DNA of 42,601 bases from Bacteroidales bacterium (GCA_016284265.1 JAEEOM010000068.1:1-42601), one strand, 5' to 3'; numbered from the stretch's first letter, positions 16,018-25,991 are shown. Notes: generated from the sequence alone by a model not told the origin. A program made the numbers and translations.

Positions 16018-16061
16018 CCTCAAAATTAGACAATAATTTTTGATTGTCCAAATTTTTGAGG
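16018..16061 (-). promoter_or_regulatory. Promoter embedded in a 44-bp palindrome
   Basis: On the minus strand TTTG (16052-16049), 20 nt, then TAATTTTG (16028-16021) match the -33/-7 consensus and point at the giant lipoprotein gene. Both boxes lie within an imperfect palindrome: CCTCAAAA (16018-16025) pairs with TTTTGAGG (16054-16061), and GACAAT (16029-16034) with ATTGTC (16043-16048). This is suited to binding by a dimeric regulator or to cruciform formation. Confidence 0.6.
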
Positions 16062-16062
16062 T

Positions 16063-16087
16063 TTTTTTCAACGGCCTGTTGAAAAAA
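16063..16087. repeat. Hairpin downstream of ppiD
   Basis: TTTTTTCAAC (16063-16072) and GTTGAAAAAA (16078-16087) pair perfectly around GGCCT, 3 bp after the ppiD stop. It may help end ppiD transcripts, but the A/T run is part of the stem, so it is not a textbook terminator. Confidence 0.5.
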
Positions 16088-16089
16088 TG

Positions 16090-18144
16090 TTAAAAAAATC
16101 TTGCCCTATTATCTTTAATATCTGCTTCATTGGCAATTACACGTTGCAGGATGTTGTTGTGGTACGAGGCTTTGCGTGCCACCTGCGTTGCGGCGTCGGC
16201 TTCGGAGAAGAAACTGCCCGTGTTACGTTCCAACACCTGGAATACATAGACCCCGATGGTTCCGGCTGCGGTCTGGATCGCTCCTTCGGGAGCGGAAGCG
16301 ACAGCACCGATAAAAGCGGGATCGTTCTGATTGTACTGCGAGGAACCGAAAGACAGGCCGGGCGCATGGCTCACTGTGGTACCGAGCGCTTCGGCGATCT
16401 GTTCAAGCGAAGTCATGCCGGCAATCTGGGTGCGGACTTCCGCCAGTTTCTTGTCCACGCTCTTCTCGGCGGAGAGCAGGGTGCGGATCTGATTCGCTGC
16501 TTCCTGCACATCCATATAACCTTCCTTGCGCGTCTTCGTTACGGCTGTGACAAAATAATATTTGTTATCGACAATCTTCAGGTCGGACACATCCCCGGCT
16601 TTCGTCTTTTTGTCGAAAACCCATGAAACGACTTCGCGGGCATTGTCAGCCGGTCCGATACGCCGGTTTGCCTGGACCATATTATTAATAGGTATTACAG
16701 GCAGATCCTGCTCCTGGACCAGTTTCTGGAAGTTGGCCAGCTTGCCGTCGCAGGCATCAGCGAACTCGACCGCCTTCATCTGGAAGTCGCGGTAGGTATC
16801 GTCAGAAGGTAGGACATTCTTGTAGAGCGTAGCGATCTGGACTTTCTTCAACGGCTTGGTCCGCTCGGGAACATAGAGTGCAAAAATCGCCTGATTGCCG
16901 GAAATCTTAACTTTGAACACTTTCTGCGGGTTGTCGAATACTTCGTTAAGATCGTTCAAGTTGCTGGCCAACAGGCCATCCTGCGTCACCCAGCCCAGTT
17001 CGGTGAATTCCGAAACTTCGGGTTTGCGGAGCTGCGCCGCCACAAAGGCGTCTGCATCCGCCTCTTGGGAAAGCGGGAACACCTTATAGTAAACATGTGC
17101 CGAATCGGCCATGTTCCGGACGGCGTTCACACGCATGGCCGCATAGGCATTGTCGTCGGTGACGGTTTCGCTGACGGTCCCAACGGGCTGATGGAAAGCC
17201 GTTTCGGCGAATTCCGGCCTAGCAGAAAGCTGTTCTTCCGTGAAGAAATACGGATTGAACTTGCTGTCGGAATGGAGCGTGACGAAACTCTTGAGGTTGT
17301 CAGTAGTCGTGAACTCTTCGAGCAAGGCGTCGAACTCTTCTTTCGTATCGGCGAAATCCTGGGCGGAGGGCACCACCTCCCACATCACATATTCGATATC
17401 CCGGTTGGCCGGCTGCTTGTACTGCTCTTTGTGGTCATTGTAATACTTGCGGATTTCGTCGGAAGAAACGGTAACCGTCGTATCGGCGTAAGCCATCGGG
17501 GCGAAGACGAAATCAACATCAGCCGTGATGTTGCCTTCAGCCAACATCCGGCTCTTTTCCAGATCGGTCAGCACTTCACTCTTTTCCAGGAGCGAGGCAT
17601 ATTTCGAGAAGAGACGTTCGCGATAGACATTTTCTTCGAGGAACGACCAAAGGCCCGCATACTGGCCGGTTTCATCCGCGTCGATGGACTGGACGAAGTT
17701 GACGAGGGCTTCCCGGCTGAAAGCGCCGGACTGGTCGTTGAAGATGCCCTGCTGCAGGAGGACCGGGGAGATGTCGCCACCCTGCGTGAGGTCGAGCATT
17801 TCTTCTTCACCTACCGCGAGGCCCGCACTCGTGGCCTTCGGGATGAAGACATTATTTTCAAAAATCGACTGCCAGGCTGCATCGCGCAGCTGGGATTGCT
17901 GCTCTTCCGTAGAAGGGTTCTGCCCCATCATCTTGGCAATCTCGGTGTACGTGTTGAGCTGCTCGTAGAATTCCTTGTAGGAAACGGACTTGCCGTTCAT
18001 CGAACCCACTTTGTTGTCTGAGGAGAATCGGTCCGCAGCCGAGCGAAGTGTCTGAGGATCAAGGATGAACGACAACAGGGCCAGCGCTACGAGAACCGTG
18101 ATCAAAATTCCGAATTTGACGCGAATTTTCTCTAATACCGCCAT
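16090..18144 (-). CDS. PpiD/SurA-type periplasmic folding protein
   Basis: A 684-residue protein with one N-terminal transmembrane anchor (FGILITVLVALALLSFIL) and a long periplasmic part. The N-terminal SurA_N-like region begins VGSMNGKSVSYKEFYEQLNTY, as in PpiD, which helps fold outer-membrane and periplasmic proteins emerging from Sec. A parvulin-like region probably covers the middle, but I cannot point to an intact set of catalytic residues, so it may be mainly a chaperone. It has its own promoter 66-100 bp upstream. In other Bacteroidales, as I recall, it follows lptC with a CBS-domain gene between; that gene is absent here. Confidence 0.85.
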   Translation of the reverse strand: MAVLEKIRVKFGILITVLVALALLSFILDPQTLRSAADRFSSDNKVGSMNGKSVSYKEFYEQLNTYTEIAKMMGQNPSTEEQQSQLRDAAWQSIFENNVFIPKATSAGLAVGEEEMLDLTQGGDISPVLLQQGIFNDQSGAFSREALVNFVQSIDADETGQYAGLWSFLEENVYRERLFSKYASLLEKSEVLTDLEKSRMLAEGNITADVDFVFAPMAYADTTVTVSSDEIRKYYNDHKEQYKQPANRDIEYVMWEVVPSAQDFADTKEEFDALLEEFTTTDNLKSFVTLHSDSKFNPYFFTEEQLSARPEFAETAFHQPVGTVSETVTDDNAYAAMRVNAVRNMADSAHVYYKVFPLSQEADADAFVAAQLRKPEVSEFTELGWVTQDGLLASNLNDLNEVFDNPQKVFKVKISGNQAIFALYVPERTKPLKKVQIATLYKNVLPSDDTYRDFQMKAVEFADACDGKLANFQKLVQEQDLPVIPINNMVQANRRIGPADNAREVVSWVFDKKTKAGDVSDLKIVDNKYYFVTAVTKTRKEGYMDVQEAANQIRTLLSAEKSVDKKLAEVRTQIAGMTSLEQIAEALGTTVSHAPGLSFGSSQYNQNDPAFIGAVASAPEGAIQTAAGTIGVYVFQVLERNTGSFFSEADAATQVARKASYHNNILQRVIANEADIKDNRARFF

Positions 18145-18209
18145 TTTGAGTTTAGTTTTAGTTATTAATTTTTATGTATTTTCCAACGGGTCCTTTTCGG
18201 GACGAGGTG

Positions 18210-18243
18210 CAAAAGTACACAAAAATCAGTTACTAGATGCAAA
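18210..18243 (-). promoter_or_regulatory. Promoter of ppiD
   Basis: On the minus strand TTTG (18243-18240), 22 nt, then TACTTTTG (18217-18210), in the lptC-ppiD gap, with a predicted leader of about 60 nt. Confidence 0.55.
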
Positions 18244-18324
18244 AAGGGGGTAAAACGTTGCGTCCGGAAATGAAGAATTTTAGAAAAAAATGGGAAGCCT
18301 GACCAAGCCGGGTAGGATACAGTG

Positions 18325-18951
18325 TCATTTCCGCTGGGGTCCCATGAGATTAACCGTGTCGATGAAGTGGTAAGTGGAGTCCCGCTCCACGGCAAACCAG
18401 TCGAACGGACGCAGAATGACGGCATTGCGTGCCCGCTCATCAGAAGTCATGCCATATCCCTGGAGCAGGCCGCTGTCCGAGGTGAGCTTGACATAACAGT
18501 CCGTATAGATCTGCTTCTCGGCCTGATTCCAATAAATCGTATCCGTCTCCATCTTTTCGCCTTTGATGTGATTGATGACCACCACATTGCCAAAGGCGCT
18601 CCAGGACTCGTTATTCTCGGTGGTGACATGCCTGGCCTGCTCGGCCGTGATTGTGGTCTCAAGCTGGCCGTCTTCCGTATATGCATCGACAAAGAATCCC
18701 TCCGTATAAAGGTCGTAGGATTGCTCGAGAGAGTCCTTGAAGAAATGGAAATGCTTCATCAGGGGCGCATGCATCCGCATCTGTGCAGATCCCTTATCGG
18801 TCTGCAGAACCTGCATGTCATGCACCACCTGAACCGGAACCTGTTCGAAATCGAAGGCCACGGGTTCTGGGTCTTTGCACGAAAACAACAGGATGGCCGC
18901 CGCAAAGGCGACGGCCACCCGGATGCTGTATATGCAAAGGGTCCGCTTCAA
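18325..18951 (-). CDS. lptC: LPS export protein LptC
   Basis: A 208-residue lipoprotein-like LptC, the bitopic/periplasmic part of the Lpt bridge that carries LPS from the inner to the outer membrane. A signal segment ends LLFSC (Cys25). The rest shows the OstA/LptA-like beta-jellyroll pattern: short strands with alternating hydrophobics such as AQMRMHAPLMKHF, LETTITAEQARHV, NVVVINHIKGEKMETDTIYWNQ and GYGMTSDE, the last three being the typical repeat of the fold. The start is a TTG directly after the stop of the TPR gene (TAA at 18954-18952, TTG at 18951-18949), implying tight coupling. Confidence 0.88.
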   Translation of the reverse strand: MKRTLCIYSIRVAVAFAAAILLFSCKDPEPVAFDFEQVPVQVVHDMQVLQTDKGSAQMRMHAPLMKHFHFFKDSLEQSYDLYTEGFFVDAYTEDGQLETTITAEQARHVTTENNESWSAFGNVVVINHIKGEKMETDTIYWNQAEKQIYTDCYVKLTSDSGLLQGYGMTSDERARNAVILRPFDWFAVERDSTYHFIDTVNLMGPQRK

Positions 18952-20265
18952 TTATTTGTTGGTACGGACAGTGGTACGTTCAGTCATGCCGGCGCAGCTG
19001 ACCGTGTAGCTGCTGCCGTCGGTAATGTCCAGGAAGAAGGCGTCTTCCGTCTTCGGGAAGTAACGGCGATACTGAGCGGCCAGGCTGTTGGCTTCCTCAG
19101 CCACGGAAGGATCGGCGGAAGCGGCACGCTGCAGGTAATCGACGGCTACCCAGAAGTGAGCCCGGCTGCTGACTTCGTCACCGCCACATTTCTGGGCTCC
19201 CCAGATAGTACCGATGAGCAGGTAGGCTTTGCCCTTGTAGGCATCGTTGAGTTCGGCAGCTTCTTTGGCCTTGGCCACTGCCGAAGCAGCTTTACCGCAC
19301 TTCTTGAAATAATAGGTAGCCAATTCGAAAGTGTAGTCAGCCTTGGTCTGAACGTCTTCCGGATTGAGCAGGCTGATGGCGCGTTCAAGCGATTCGGCCG
19401 CCTTGGTGTTCTCGTCACGCGACGAGTAGAGGCGGTAGAGGCCGTACACCGAACTGGCCGTCGGATTGATCTCGTTGAGCGCGACGATCGACTGCAGGAA
19501 GAGCTCGGTGTTCATGCACTCGCTCTTGGAGAGCATCTTCACCATGTTGGTCAGGAGCGCTTCGTCGGTCGGGTTGGCTTGGAAGCGAGGGGTATAGAGC
19601 GCCACAAGGTTGTCGCAGGAGGCCACGCCGCTGTCGATGAAGAGGCTTTCCACGTCCTGCTTGGCACCACGATACTGGGGATCGTTGCTCGAATCGATCT
19701 TGTCATCGAGATAACCGGCCATCAAGGTATAGTTGTTCATAACCGCCTCGGCATCGATTTTTTCGTTGCGGTACATCTCGACCGCCGCCTTCATCTGTGC
19801 CACAAAAACGGCCGGACTGGCGTCACCCTTGATGGTGTTCAGGACATCGGTCAGATACTTGTACTGCGTCTCGTAATCAGAACCAAGGAAATTGATCACG
19901 TCAATGGCTTTGTTGTCCATACTCTTGACAGCGTACTTCGGATAGTTCTGCGCACGGACATCGCTGAGCAGGAGCAGCGTGTCGACCAGTTCGCGGTAGC
20001 GGACGGGATCCTTGCGGTTCTTGCTGATTTCATGACGCATGATGGTCTGTCCGTAGATCAGCATGTTCTGGCTTGCAGTCGGCGGGCAGAGACTGAATGC
20101 CTTCCTCCAGAACGGAGCCGCTTCGTCATAGTTTTTCTGCTTGTAAAGTTCCTGGTAGTAGGAAAGATACTTTGTGCACTCGGCACTGTCTTTTCCGAAA
20201 CGTCCCTGTGCGAAGACCGGGAAGGCCAGCACCAGGGTCATGAGGATGAGGGCAATCTTTTTCAT
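18952..20265 (-). CDS. Periplasmic TPR-repeat protein
   Basis: A 437-residue secreted protein with a signal peptide (MKKIALILMTLVLAFPVFAQ). Helical tetratricopeptide-like pairs are visible, for example YYQELYKQKNYDEAAPFWRKAFSLCP, YGLYRLYSSRDENTKAAESLERAISLL and ATYYFKKCGKAASAVAKAKEAAELN. It sits between an outer membrane protein and lptC, an arrangement I recall as conserved in Bacteroidales, which suggests an envelope-assembly role. The exact function is unknown. It abuts lptC and is 32 bp downstream of the outer membrane protein gene. Confidence 0.85.
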   Translation of the reverse strand: MKKIALILMTLVLAFPVFAQGRFGKDSAECTKYLSYYQELYKQKNYDEAAPFWRKAFSLCPPTASQNMLIYGQTIMRHEISKNRKDPVRYRELVDTLLLLSDVRAQNYPKYAVKSMDNKAIDVINFLGSDYETQYKYLTDVLNTIKGDASPAVFVAQMKAAVEMYRNEKIDAEAVMNNYTLMAGYLDDKIDSSNDPQYRGAKQDVESLFIDSGVASCDNLVALYTPRFQANPTDEALLTNMVKMLSKSECMNTELFLQSIVALNEINPTASSVYGLYRLYSSRDENTKAAESLERAISLLNPEDVQTKADYTFELATYYFKKCGKAASAVAKAKEAAELNDAYKGKAYLLIGTIWGAQKCGGDEVSSRAHFWVAVDYLQRAASADPSVAEEANSLAAQYRRYFPKTEDAFFLDITDGSSYTVSCAGMTERTTVRTNK

Positions 20266-20297
20266 CGTTATTCAGTTTAATGGCAAATTTAGCAATT

Positions 20298-21647
20298 TTA
20301 ATTGTACAGTGTAGGGATGAACCAAATATCGTGCAAATTGAACGAAAGCGTGAACAAAAAATAACGTTCCCGCACCAGATTGTTGTCCAAAGCGCCCCGC
20401 TGGCCGAAATCCACACCCAGGTTGATGCTGTTGTAGTAGCGGAAGACAGGGATGCCGATACCCAGCGTCACGCCGGTCGCCGCCACCTGGCTTCCGTTCA
20501 GGTATAAATAAGAATACTCCCGGTAGGCACCCCCGCGCCAGGTCAGTCGGCGCAGGAAATGGCCGAAGCCGCGACGCACGTCGTAACGGTTGGGAGTCAC
20601 TTCGAAACCTGCCCGGAAATTCTGCGCCACGCCGGTCTGGAAATCGATACCGGGATATCCGCCGAATGTAATGCCTGTCCAGTCCTGTCGCGTGTAGTCG
20701 AAGCCGACCATCCACTGCTCCCCGTAACGGAGCGTGAGACCCGCACCCAGTTCCGCCGGCACCCGATACTCCTCAATGGAAGACTTCCGGTTGATGATCG
20801 TGTCGGTCGAAGCAGATGTTTTCCCATAAGCGAAGCGCTGTTCTCCACCGCGAAGCCGCGTGGAAAAACCATAGGTAACACCCAGCACCGCGTTCAGGGA
20901 TCCTGAAAGAGGCTGCTCATACTGCAGGCCCAGTTTTCCTCCGAAACAACTGACGTTATAACCCCACCCCGACTGGATGGAACGATAAGAACTGCTGGTG
21001 CGGAAGGTCGCCGTGCTGGTACGGTCGATCTTTCCGAAATAATAGTCGAGATCCGCACCCAGGCTGAGCCGTTTCCACAAAGTGACGCCCGCCCCCAGAA
21101 AAGCCTGGTAAACACCTCCGGCACCCTCCTTGGTATAGCGGATATCACCTGCTTCGGCTATCAACGCATCGGAAGCCTCATCGGCCTGGAAGGAATAGGA
21201 GACCGTGCTGAACGGCATCACGCCCAACTTGAAAGCCGCTTTTGTTCCGATGGGCATCGAAGCGACGATATGGTGCATGTTGAAAGCGTTGTTCGCTGAC
21301 TTGAGTACACCCTGCGCTGTCGGGCTGAGCGACGTAGCAGCATTTCCCTGATAAAGCACATTGCGGTTCTCCAGTCCGAAATCCATCATGAACGACTTGA
21401 CTTCGCGCGCCGTGACGGCTGCCGGATTGATGAAATTCAAGTAGCGGACGTTCCGGTCGCCGATACCGATACCTCCCATGGAAAGATTGTAAGCCGTACC
21501 CAGCCGGACCATATCTCCGAACCCGAACAAGGAATAGGGAGAATAGCCCGTTCCTGCCAGCGGCTCCTGGGCCGAAGCGACCTGAAACGGAGCAGTAAAC
21601 AGCAGTAGAGAGAGAGCGGCCAGCAGAATCTGTATCTTCTTCACCAT
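20298..21647 (-). CDS. Outer membrane beta-barrel protein
   Basis: A 449-residue beta-barrel with a signal peptide (cleavage near VASAQ). The mature start (GTGYSPYSLFGFGDM...GTAYNLSMGGIGIG...NFINPAA) is typical of a FadL-like Bacteroidota outer membrane protein family. Alternating strands continue to a C-terminus of LSFNLHDIWFIPTLYN. The substrate is unknown. It heads the outer-membrane-protein/TPR/lptC run and has a promoter overlapping the 3' end of mfd. Confidence 0.82.
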   Translation of the reverse strand: MVKKIQILLAALSLLLFTAPFQVASAQEPLAGTGYSPYSLFGFGDMVRLGTAYNLSMGGIGIGDRNVRYLNFINPAAVTAREVKSFMMDFGLENRNVLYQGNAATSLSPTAQGVLKSANNAFNMHHIVASMPIGTKAAFKLGVMPFSTVSYSFQADEASDALIAEAGDIRYTKEGAGGVYQAFLGAGVTLWKRLSLGADLDYYFGKIDRTSTATFRTSSSYRSIQSGWGYNVSCFGGKLGLQYEQPLSGSLNAVLGVTYGFSTRLRGGEQRFAYGKTSASTDTIINRKSSIEEYRVPAELGAGLTLRYGEQWMVGFDYTRQDWTGITFGGYPGIDFQTGVAQNFRAGFEVTPNRYDVRRGFGHFLRRLTWRGGAYREYSYLYLNGSQVAATGVTLGIGIPVFRYYNSINLGVDFGQRGALDNNLVRERYFLFTLSFNLHDIWFIPTLYN

Positions 21648-21670
21648 ACTTTTCTTACGCGTACGAAATG

Positions 21671-21703
21671 CAAAGTTAGTAAAAAATCAAAGATTATACC
21701 AAA
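21671..21703 (-). promoter_or_regulatory. Promoter of the outer-membrane-protein/TPR/lptC operon
   Basis: On the minus strand TTTG (21703-21700), 21 nt, then TAACTTTG (21678-21671), 23 nt before the ATG. The -33 box lies in the last codons of mfd. Confidence 0.65.
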
Positions 21704-24700
21704 AAGGAGGCCAGAACCTTGGCAGCAGCCTGCACGGAACGGACATCCGGCACCTTGAACCAGAGCTTTCCGCCTGATTCCTGAAGGCTGATGCCGGAGC
21801 GCCGGGCCGCCAGCTGCTGGAGAATCTCCCCGAAACGGTCGGACTGGAAGAAAGGATGATTGCGTTCGGCAATGAACCAGGCAATCATCACGCCGTTCTT
21901 CAGAACGATACGCTCAATACCCAGTTTGGCGGCCGTCATGCGAAGCCGCACCACGTCGATCAGTTCAAGTACCGGTGTGGGAATCGGTGAACCGAAACGA
22001 TCGGCCAGATTGGCCGTGAAGCGCTTGAGCAGATCTTCCGACTTGATACCATCCAACTCCTTGTAGAGCCGGATCTTTTCGGACGGAACGTTGACGTACG
22101 AATCGGGAATCATGAGTTCCAGGTCGGTATCGACCTGCGTATCCAGTTCGAAAGCGATCCGGCGCAGCGGCTCGTCTGCTTCGTCGGAATGGGAAAGCAC
22201 CAGTTCGTTCATCGCTTCTTTCAGAATGCGCATGTAGGTTTCAAAGCCCATCTCGGCCATGAATCCCGACTGCTCGGCACCCAGCAAATTGCCGGCACCT
22301 CGGATATCGAGGTCCTGCATCGCGATATTGAAGCCGCTTCCCAGATCGCTGAACGCTTCGAGCGCTCGGATGCGGCGACGGGCATCGTCGGTGAGTTTTT
22401 CCTCTTCCGGCACGATGAGATAGCAGTAGGCCTTGACATTGCTGCGCCCCACCCTGCCCCTGAGCTGGTGCAAGTCGCTCAGACCGAATCGATGAGCCCG
22501 ATCCACAATCATCGTATTGGCGTTCGGGATATCGATGCCGTTCTCGATGATGGTCGTTGAGAGTAAAATGTCATAATCGCCTGCAATGAACCGCAATATC
22601 TTGCTCTCAAGTTCGCGGGGTTCCATCTGTCCGTGAGCCACGCAAATTTCGGCTTGAGGGCAGATCGCATGGATTTTGTCGCGCAGGGCAAAGAGATCGT
22701 CCACACGGTTGTGTACAAAATAGACTTGCCCGCCGCGCTCAAGTTCCCGGTTCAGGATGTCGGCCAGATACTCTTCGTCGAAACGGATCACTTCCGTGGT
22801 GACAGGAATCCGGTTGGGCGGCGGTGTATTGATAATGGAAAGGTCCCGTGCGCCCAATAACGAGAACTGCAGCGTGCGCGGAATCGGCGTAGCCGTGAGG
22901 GTCAGCGTATCGACCGAAGTCTTCATCTGCCGGATTTTCTCTTTGGCTGTAACTCCGAACTTCTGTTCTTCGTCGATGATCAACAAACCCAGGTCTTTGA
23001 ACCGGATGCTGCTGTTCAGGATCCGGTGTGTTCCGATGAGGATATCCGTCTTTCCAGAAGCGATATCTTCGCTGATCTGCTTGATTTCCTTCGCCGTGCG
23101 GAGTCGGCTGATATAATCGACCCGGACCGGGAAATCTTTCAGGCGGTCTTTGAATGTCTGATAGTGTTGCAGTGCGAGAATCGTCGTAGGAACCAGCACG
23201 GCAACCTGCTTGCTGTCGCAGGCGGCTTTGAATGCGGCCCGGATTGCCACTTCCGTCTTGCCGAAACCCACGTCGCCACAGACCAGCCGGTCCATTGGAT
23301 GCAGGCTTTCCATATCTGCTTTGACAGCTTCTGTAGCCGTGGCCTGGTCTGGTGTATCTTCAAACAGGAACGAGGATTCGAGTTCCTGCTGCATGAAAGA
23401 ATCCGGAGAAAAGGCAAAACCGCGTGCCTGTTGCCGCTCAGAATAGAGTTTGATGAGATCTTCGGCAATATCCTTGACTTTCGACTTGGTGCTGCGCTTG
23501 AGATTCTCCCATGCTTTGCTTCCCAGCCTGTAGATTTTCGGGGCTTCCCCATCCCGTGATTTGAACTTGGAGATGCGGTGCAACGAATGAATGGAAACGA
23601 ACACCACGTCACCGCCCGCATAAATCAGTTTGACCGCCTCCTGAATTCTTCCGTTCAAATTGGTCTTCACCAGCCCGCCATACTGCCCCACGCCATGGTC
23701 GATATGTACCACATAATCGCCGATCCGCATGGCGTTCAGATCGTTGATCGTCATTTGTTCCGATCGCTCCACCTGACGTCGGATACTCAACTTGTGGTAA
23801 CGGTCAAAGATTTGATGGTCAGTATAATAGCAGTTCCTGGATTCTTTATCGATATACCCTTCATGCAAGGATACCGGCAGGAACTGCGGCTTGACCCCGC
23901 GCAGTATTTCCTTCAAACGGCGCGTCTGACTCTCGTTCGGTGAAAGAATGGTGACCGCGTAGCCTTCAATCTGGTGATGGACGATGTCGTTGGAAAGCAA
24001 TTCAAAATTCTTGGCAAAAACCGGCTGGGGAAGAATCGATTCGTCACTTTTCTCCAAAATATTGTCCCGCAGGTCCCAAAGGGTGGTTCCTTCCGGCAGG
24101 ATATCCTGGAAATCAGCATGCTCACTTTCCTGTCCGATCTCGTCTAAATTCGGATAGATCGATATCTCTGGCATCTGCTCCCCGATGGAAAGCTGATTGT
24201 CAGGATTGAAATGCCGGATCGATTCAATCTCGTCGCCGAAAAAGTCGATGCGGACCGGTTTTTCATCGGCAAATGAAAAAATGTCAACCAATGAGCCACG
24301 AAGAGCAAATTCACCCGGTTCCGTCACGAAATCAGCCTTGCGGAATCCCTCTTCAAACAAGACTTCACTGATGGTACTGTGGGACAGGGACTCTCCTTTC
24401 CGCAAAGTAAGAATAGACGACCGGATCGACTTGGTGCGCAGCACCCGTTCCTGCATCGCCTCCGTATAAGTCACTACCACCACGGAATCGATCAAAGATT
24501 TCTGACGTAATTCCGGTGTGATGATATAAGATCCTTCTTTTGGAATCACCGGACTCCTGTCCCACCGCGCAATTGCGGAGAGGGCAGACGTCCGTTGCAA
24601 CAGTGCCGTACTCTTTTTGTATTCTGACTTTTCAGCGGATGAAGGAAAATAGAACAGATTTTCCTCACAAAGGAAATTGTCCAGGTCCGATGCCAGAAAA

Positions 24701-24801
24701 TATGCCTGTTTTTTCGTGTCTGCAATCACGACATGAAGCGCACCTTGACAGGCGCGCTTCACGGCATTGGCGATATAGACAGCTTGCGCGGAAAGGATCA
24801 T
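21694..24801 (-). CDS. mfd: Transcription-repair coupling factor Mfd
   Basis: A 1035-residue SF2 translocase that removes stalled RNA polymerase and recruits UvrA. Order of features: UvrB-like N-terminal part (GEFALRGSLVDIFSFADEKPVRIDFFGDEIESIRHF), the CarD-like RNA-polymerase-interaction region (IGDYVVHIDHGVGQYGGL), then helicase motifs: Walker A GDVGFGKTEVA, LLIIDEEQKFGV (DEEQ box), TLTATPIPRTL, GRVGRSNVKAYCYL. The C-terminal TRCF domain follows. It is roughly 40-100 residues shorter than usual at the N-terminus. The ATG overlaps the stop of the upstream Ntn-hydrolase gene as ATGA (24801-24798), so the start is probably real. Confidence 0.96.
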   Translation of the reverse strand: MILSAQAVYIANAVKRACQGALHVVIADTKKQAYFLASDLDNFLCEENLFYFPSSAEKSEYKKSTALLQRTSALSAIARWDRSPVIPKEGSYIITPELRQKSLIDSVVVVTYTEAMQERVLRTKSIRSSILTLRKGESLSHSTISEVLFEEGFRKADFVTEPGEFALRGSLVDIFSFADEKPVRIDFFGDEIESIRHFNPDNQLSIGEQMPEISIYPNLDEIGQESEHADFQDILPEGTTLWDLRDNILEKSDESILPQPVFAKNFELLSNDIVHHQIEGYAVTILSPNESQTRRLKEILRGVKPQFLPVSLHEGYIDKESRNCYYTDHQIFDRYHKLSIRRQVERSEQMTINDLNAMRIGDYVVHIDHGVGQYGGLVKTNLNGRIQEAVKLIYAGGDVVFVSIHSLHRISKFKSRDGEAPKIYRLGSKAWENLKRSTKSKVKDIAEDLIKLYSERQQARGFAFSPDSFMQQELESSFLFEDTPDQATATEAVKADMESLHPMDRLVCGDVGFGKTEVAIRAAFKAACDSKQVAVLVPTTILALQHYQTFKDRLKDFPVRVDYISRLRTAKEIKQISEDIASGKTDILIGTHRILNSSIRFKDLGLLIIDEEQKFGVTAKEKIRQMKTSVDTLTLTATPIPRTLQFSLLGARDLSIINTPPPNRIPVTTEVIRFDEEYLADILNRELERGGQVYFVHNRVDDLFALRDKIHAICPQAEICVAHGQMEPRELESKILRFIAGDYDILLSTTIIENGIDIPNANTMIVDRAHRFGLSDLHQLRGRVGRSNVKAYCYLIVPEEEKLTDDARRRIRALEAFSDLGSGFNIAMQDLDIRGAGNLLGAEQSGFMAEMGFETYMRILKEAMNELVLSHSDEADEPLRRIAFELDTQVDTDLELMIPDSYVNVPSEKIRLYKELDGIKSEDLLKRFTANLADRFGSPIPTPVLELIDVVRLRMTAAKLGIERIVLKNGVMIAWFIAERNHPFFQSDRFGEILQQLAARRSGISLQESGGKLWFKVPDVRSVQAAAKVLASFLV

Positions 24802-25991
24802 AAGGTCGGTTCTTCCGACAAAATCTTGTCGTAGAGGGTCTTCAATTCATTCCGATCCAGTTTCCCTGCCGCATACGATTTTTCCATCAGAGGTTCCGTC
24901 ATCTGGAAATTATTGTCTTCAAGACGATAGAACGCATGCATGAAGAACTGTGCCAGCCCCACATCGAAATAATTCTTGCCGTTACCGCGTTTGAGCGGGA
25001 AGATCCGGGCGCGGCGGGCCAATGCCTGGTCACACATCAGACAATTGTTGCTGTCGGATCGTTTCAGCATATAAGCCGGCTGATCCTTACCGGCGGCAGC
25101 GAACAAAGGTACAGCAATACCGCACGGCGGATAACCCAGAATCGTCCACATGACCGTCAAATCAGGGTTCTCCCCTTTCTTTACGCCCTTGATGACAATG
25201 GAAGCACTGGTACTGCGACGCGGAATGAAATCCTGATCCACAAACCAGCCTTCGGGAGCCAATTCCGGGTTTTTGTTCAAATCGATTCCCAACAAAGAAT
25301 TGTAGTAGCTGCGCGACAGATTGTTGAAAATCCATTGCGGCGTGAACTGTTCGCCACGGATCCAGGCACGGTGCGTAATCTCATTCGCTGTGTTATAGCG
25401 CACATATCCCATACCGTCATCTTTGCGGCCGGTGTACGAGTGATTGGTATAAATCAGGAAACCTTCCGGAGCAATCTTGGAATCATTCACGTCGATCTTG
25501 CGCCACTCTGTGTTGTTGACTTCATAATAAGCAGCACCGCCCTCCGCGTCAATGACACCAAAATTCGCTTCGACGCCACGCGGTTTCTTCATTTTGTCGA
25601 GCATTTTCTCAAAATCCTGCAGGGTTTTGCAAGAGCCCAGCGCCTGATACATCACGACGCCTTCCTGGTCTTCGATTTTTGCCGTTTCACTCTGCAGATT
25701 GTAGGAAGCTGTATTCATGATGGAGAACCCGACCTCATTGGTACCGGTCCATACTTCCCCATCCTGCACGTCACTGTTGACCAGCCCGATAAAACCATAT
25801 TTACGACCGTTTCCAGCCGGGAAGAACTCGATCCGGTTGTCAAGTTCACCGGTATCGCGGTGTTTCCAGAGCAGCGGACGTCCGTCGGGCGTCGATTTGC
25901 CGGTAAAAATTGCCGACGTACAAGCATCGGCGGGCAAGGCAGCCGACAGCGCCAGTGCCAGCAGCAAGCTAAGAGAAAAGATCTTTTTCAT
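24798..25991 (-). CDS. Secreted Ntn-hydrolase (C45/C69-like linear amide hydrolase)
   Basis: A 397-residue protein with a signal peptide ending ADA and Cys24 as the first mature residue ([25 protein letters not shown]). An N-terminal Cys nucleophile exposed by cleavage, followed by [11 protein letters not shown], is the pattern of Ntn hydrolases such as the acyl-CoA:6-APA acyltransferase/carcinine hydrolase group and dipeptidase relatives. It is expected to cleave a linear amide bond outside the cytoplasm; the substrate is unknown. The start overlaps the end of ruvB by 23 bp and the stop overlaps mfd, so ruvB, this gene and mfd probably form one transcript. Confidence 0.85.
   Translation of the reverse strand: MKKIFSLSLLLALALSAALPADACTSAIFTGKSTPDGRPLLWKHRDTGELDNRIEFFPAGNGRKYGFIGLVNSDVQDGEVWTGTNEVGFSIMNTASYNLQSETAKIEDQEGVVMYQALGSCKTLQDFEKMLDKMKKPRGVEANFGVIDAEGGAAYYEVNNTEWRKIDVNDSKIAPEGFLIYTNHSYTGRKDDGMGYVRYNTANEITHRAWIRGEQFTPQWIFNNLSRSYYNSLLGIDLNKNPELAPEGWFVDQDFIPRRSTSASIVIKGVKKGENPDLTVMWTILGYPPCGIAVPLFAAAGKDQPAYMLKRSDSNNCLMCDQALARRARIFPLKRGNGKNYFDVGLAQFFMHAFYRLEDNNFQMTEPLMEKSYAAGKLDRNELKTLYDKILSEEPTL

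Noticed and set aside
18292-18317. Another copy of the dispersed palindrome (CCTGACCAAGCCGGGTAGG)
   Set aside because: Shares only GCCGGGTA and part of the arm; conserved ends missing, so at most a decayed copy.
18322-20280. 652-codon plus-strand open frame opposite lptC and the TPR gene
   Set aside because: Spans two well-supported genes in antisense, no signal or domain recognised; codon-bias shadow.
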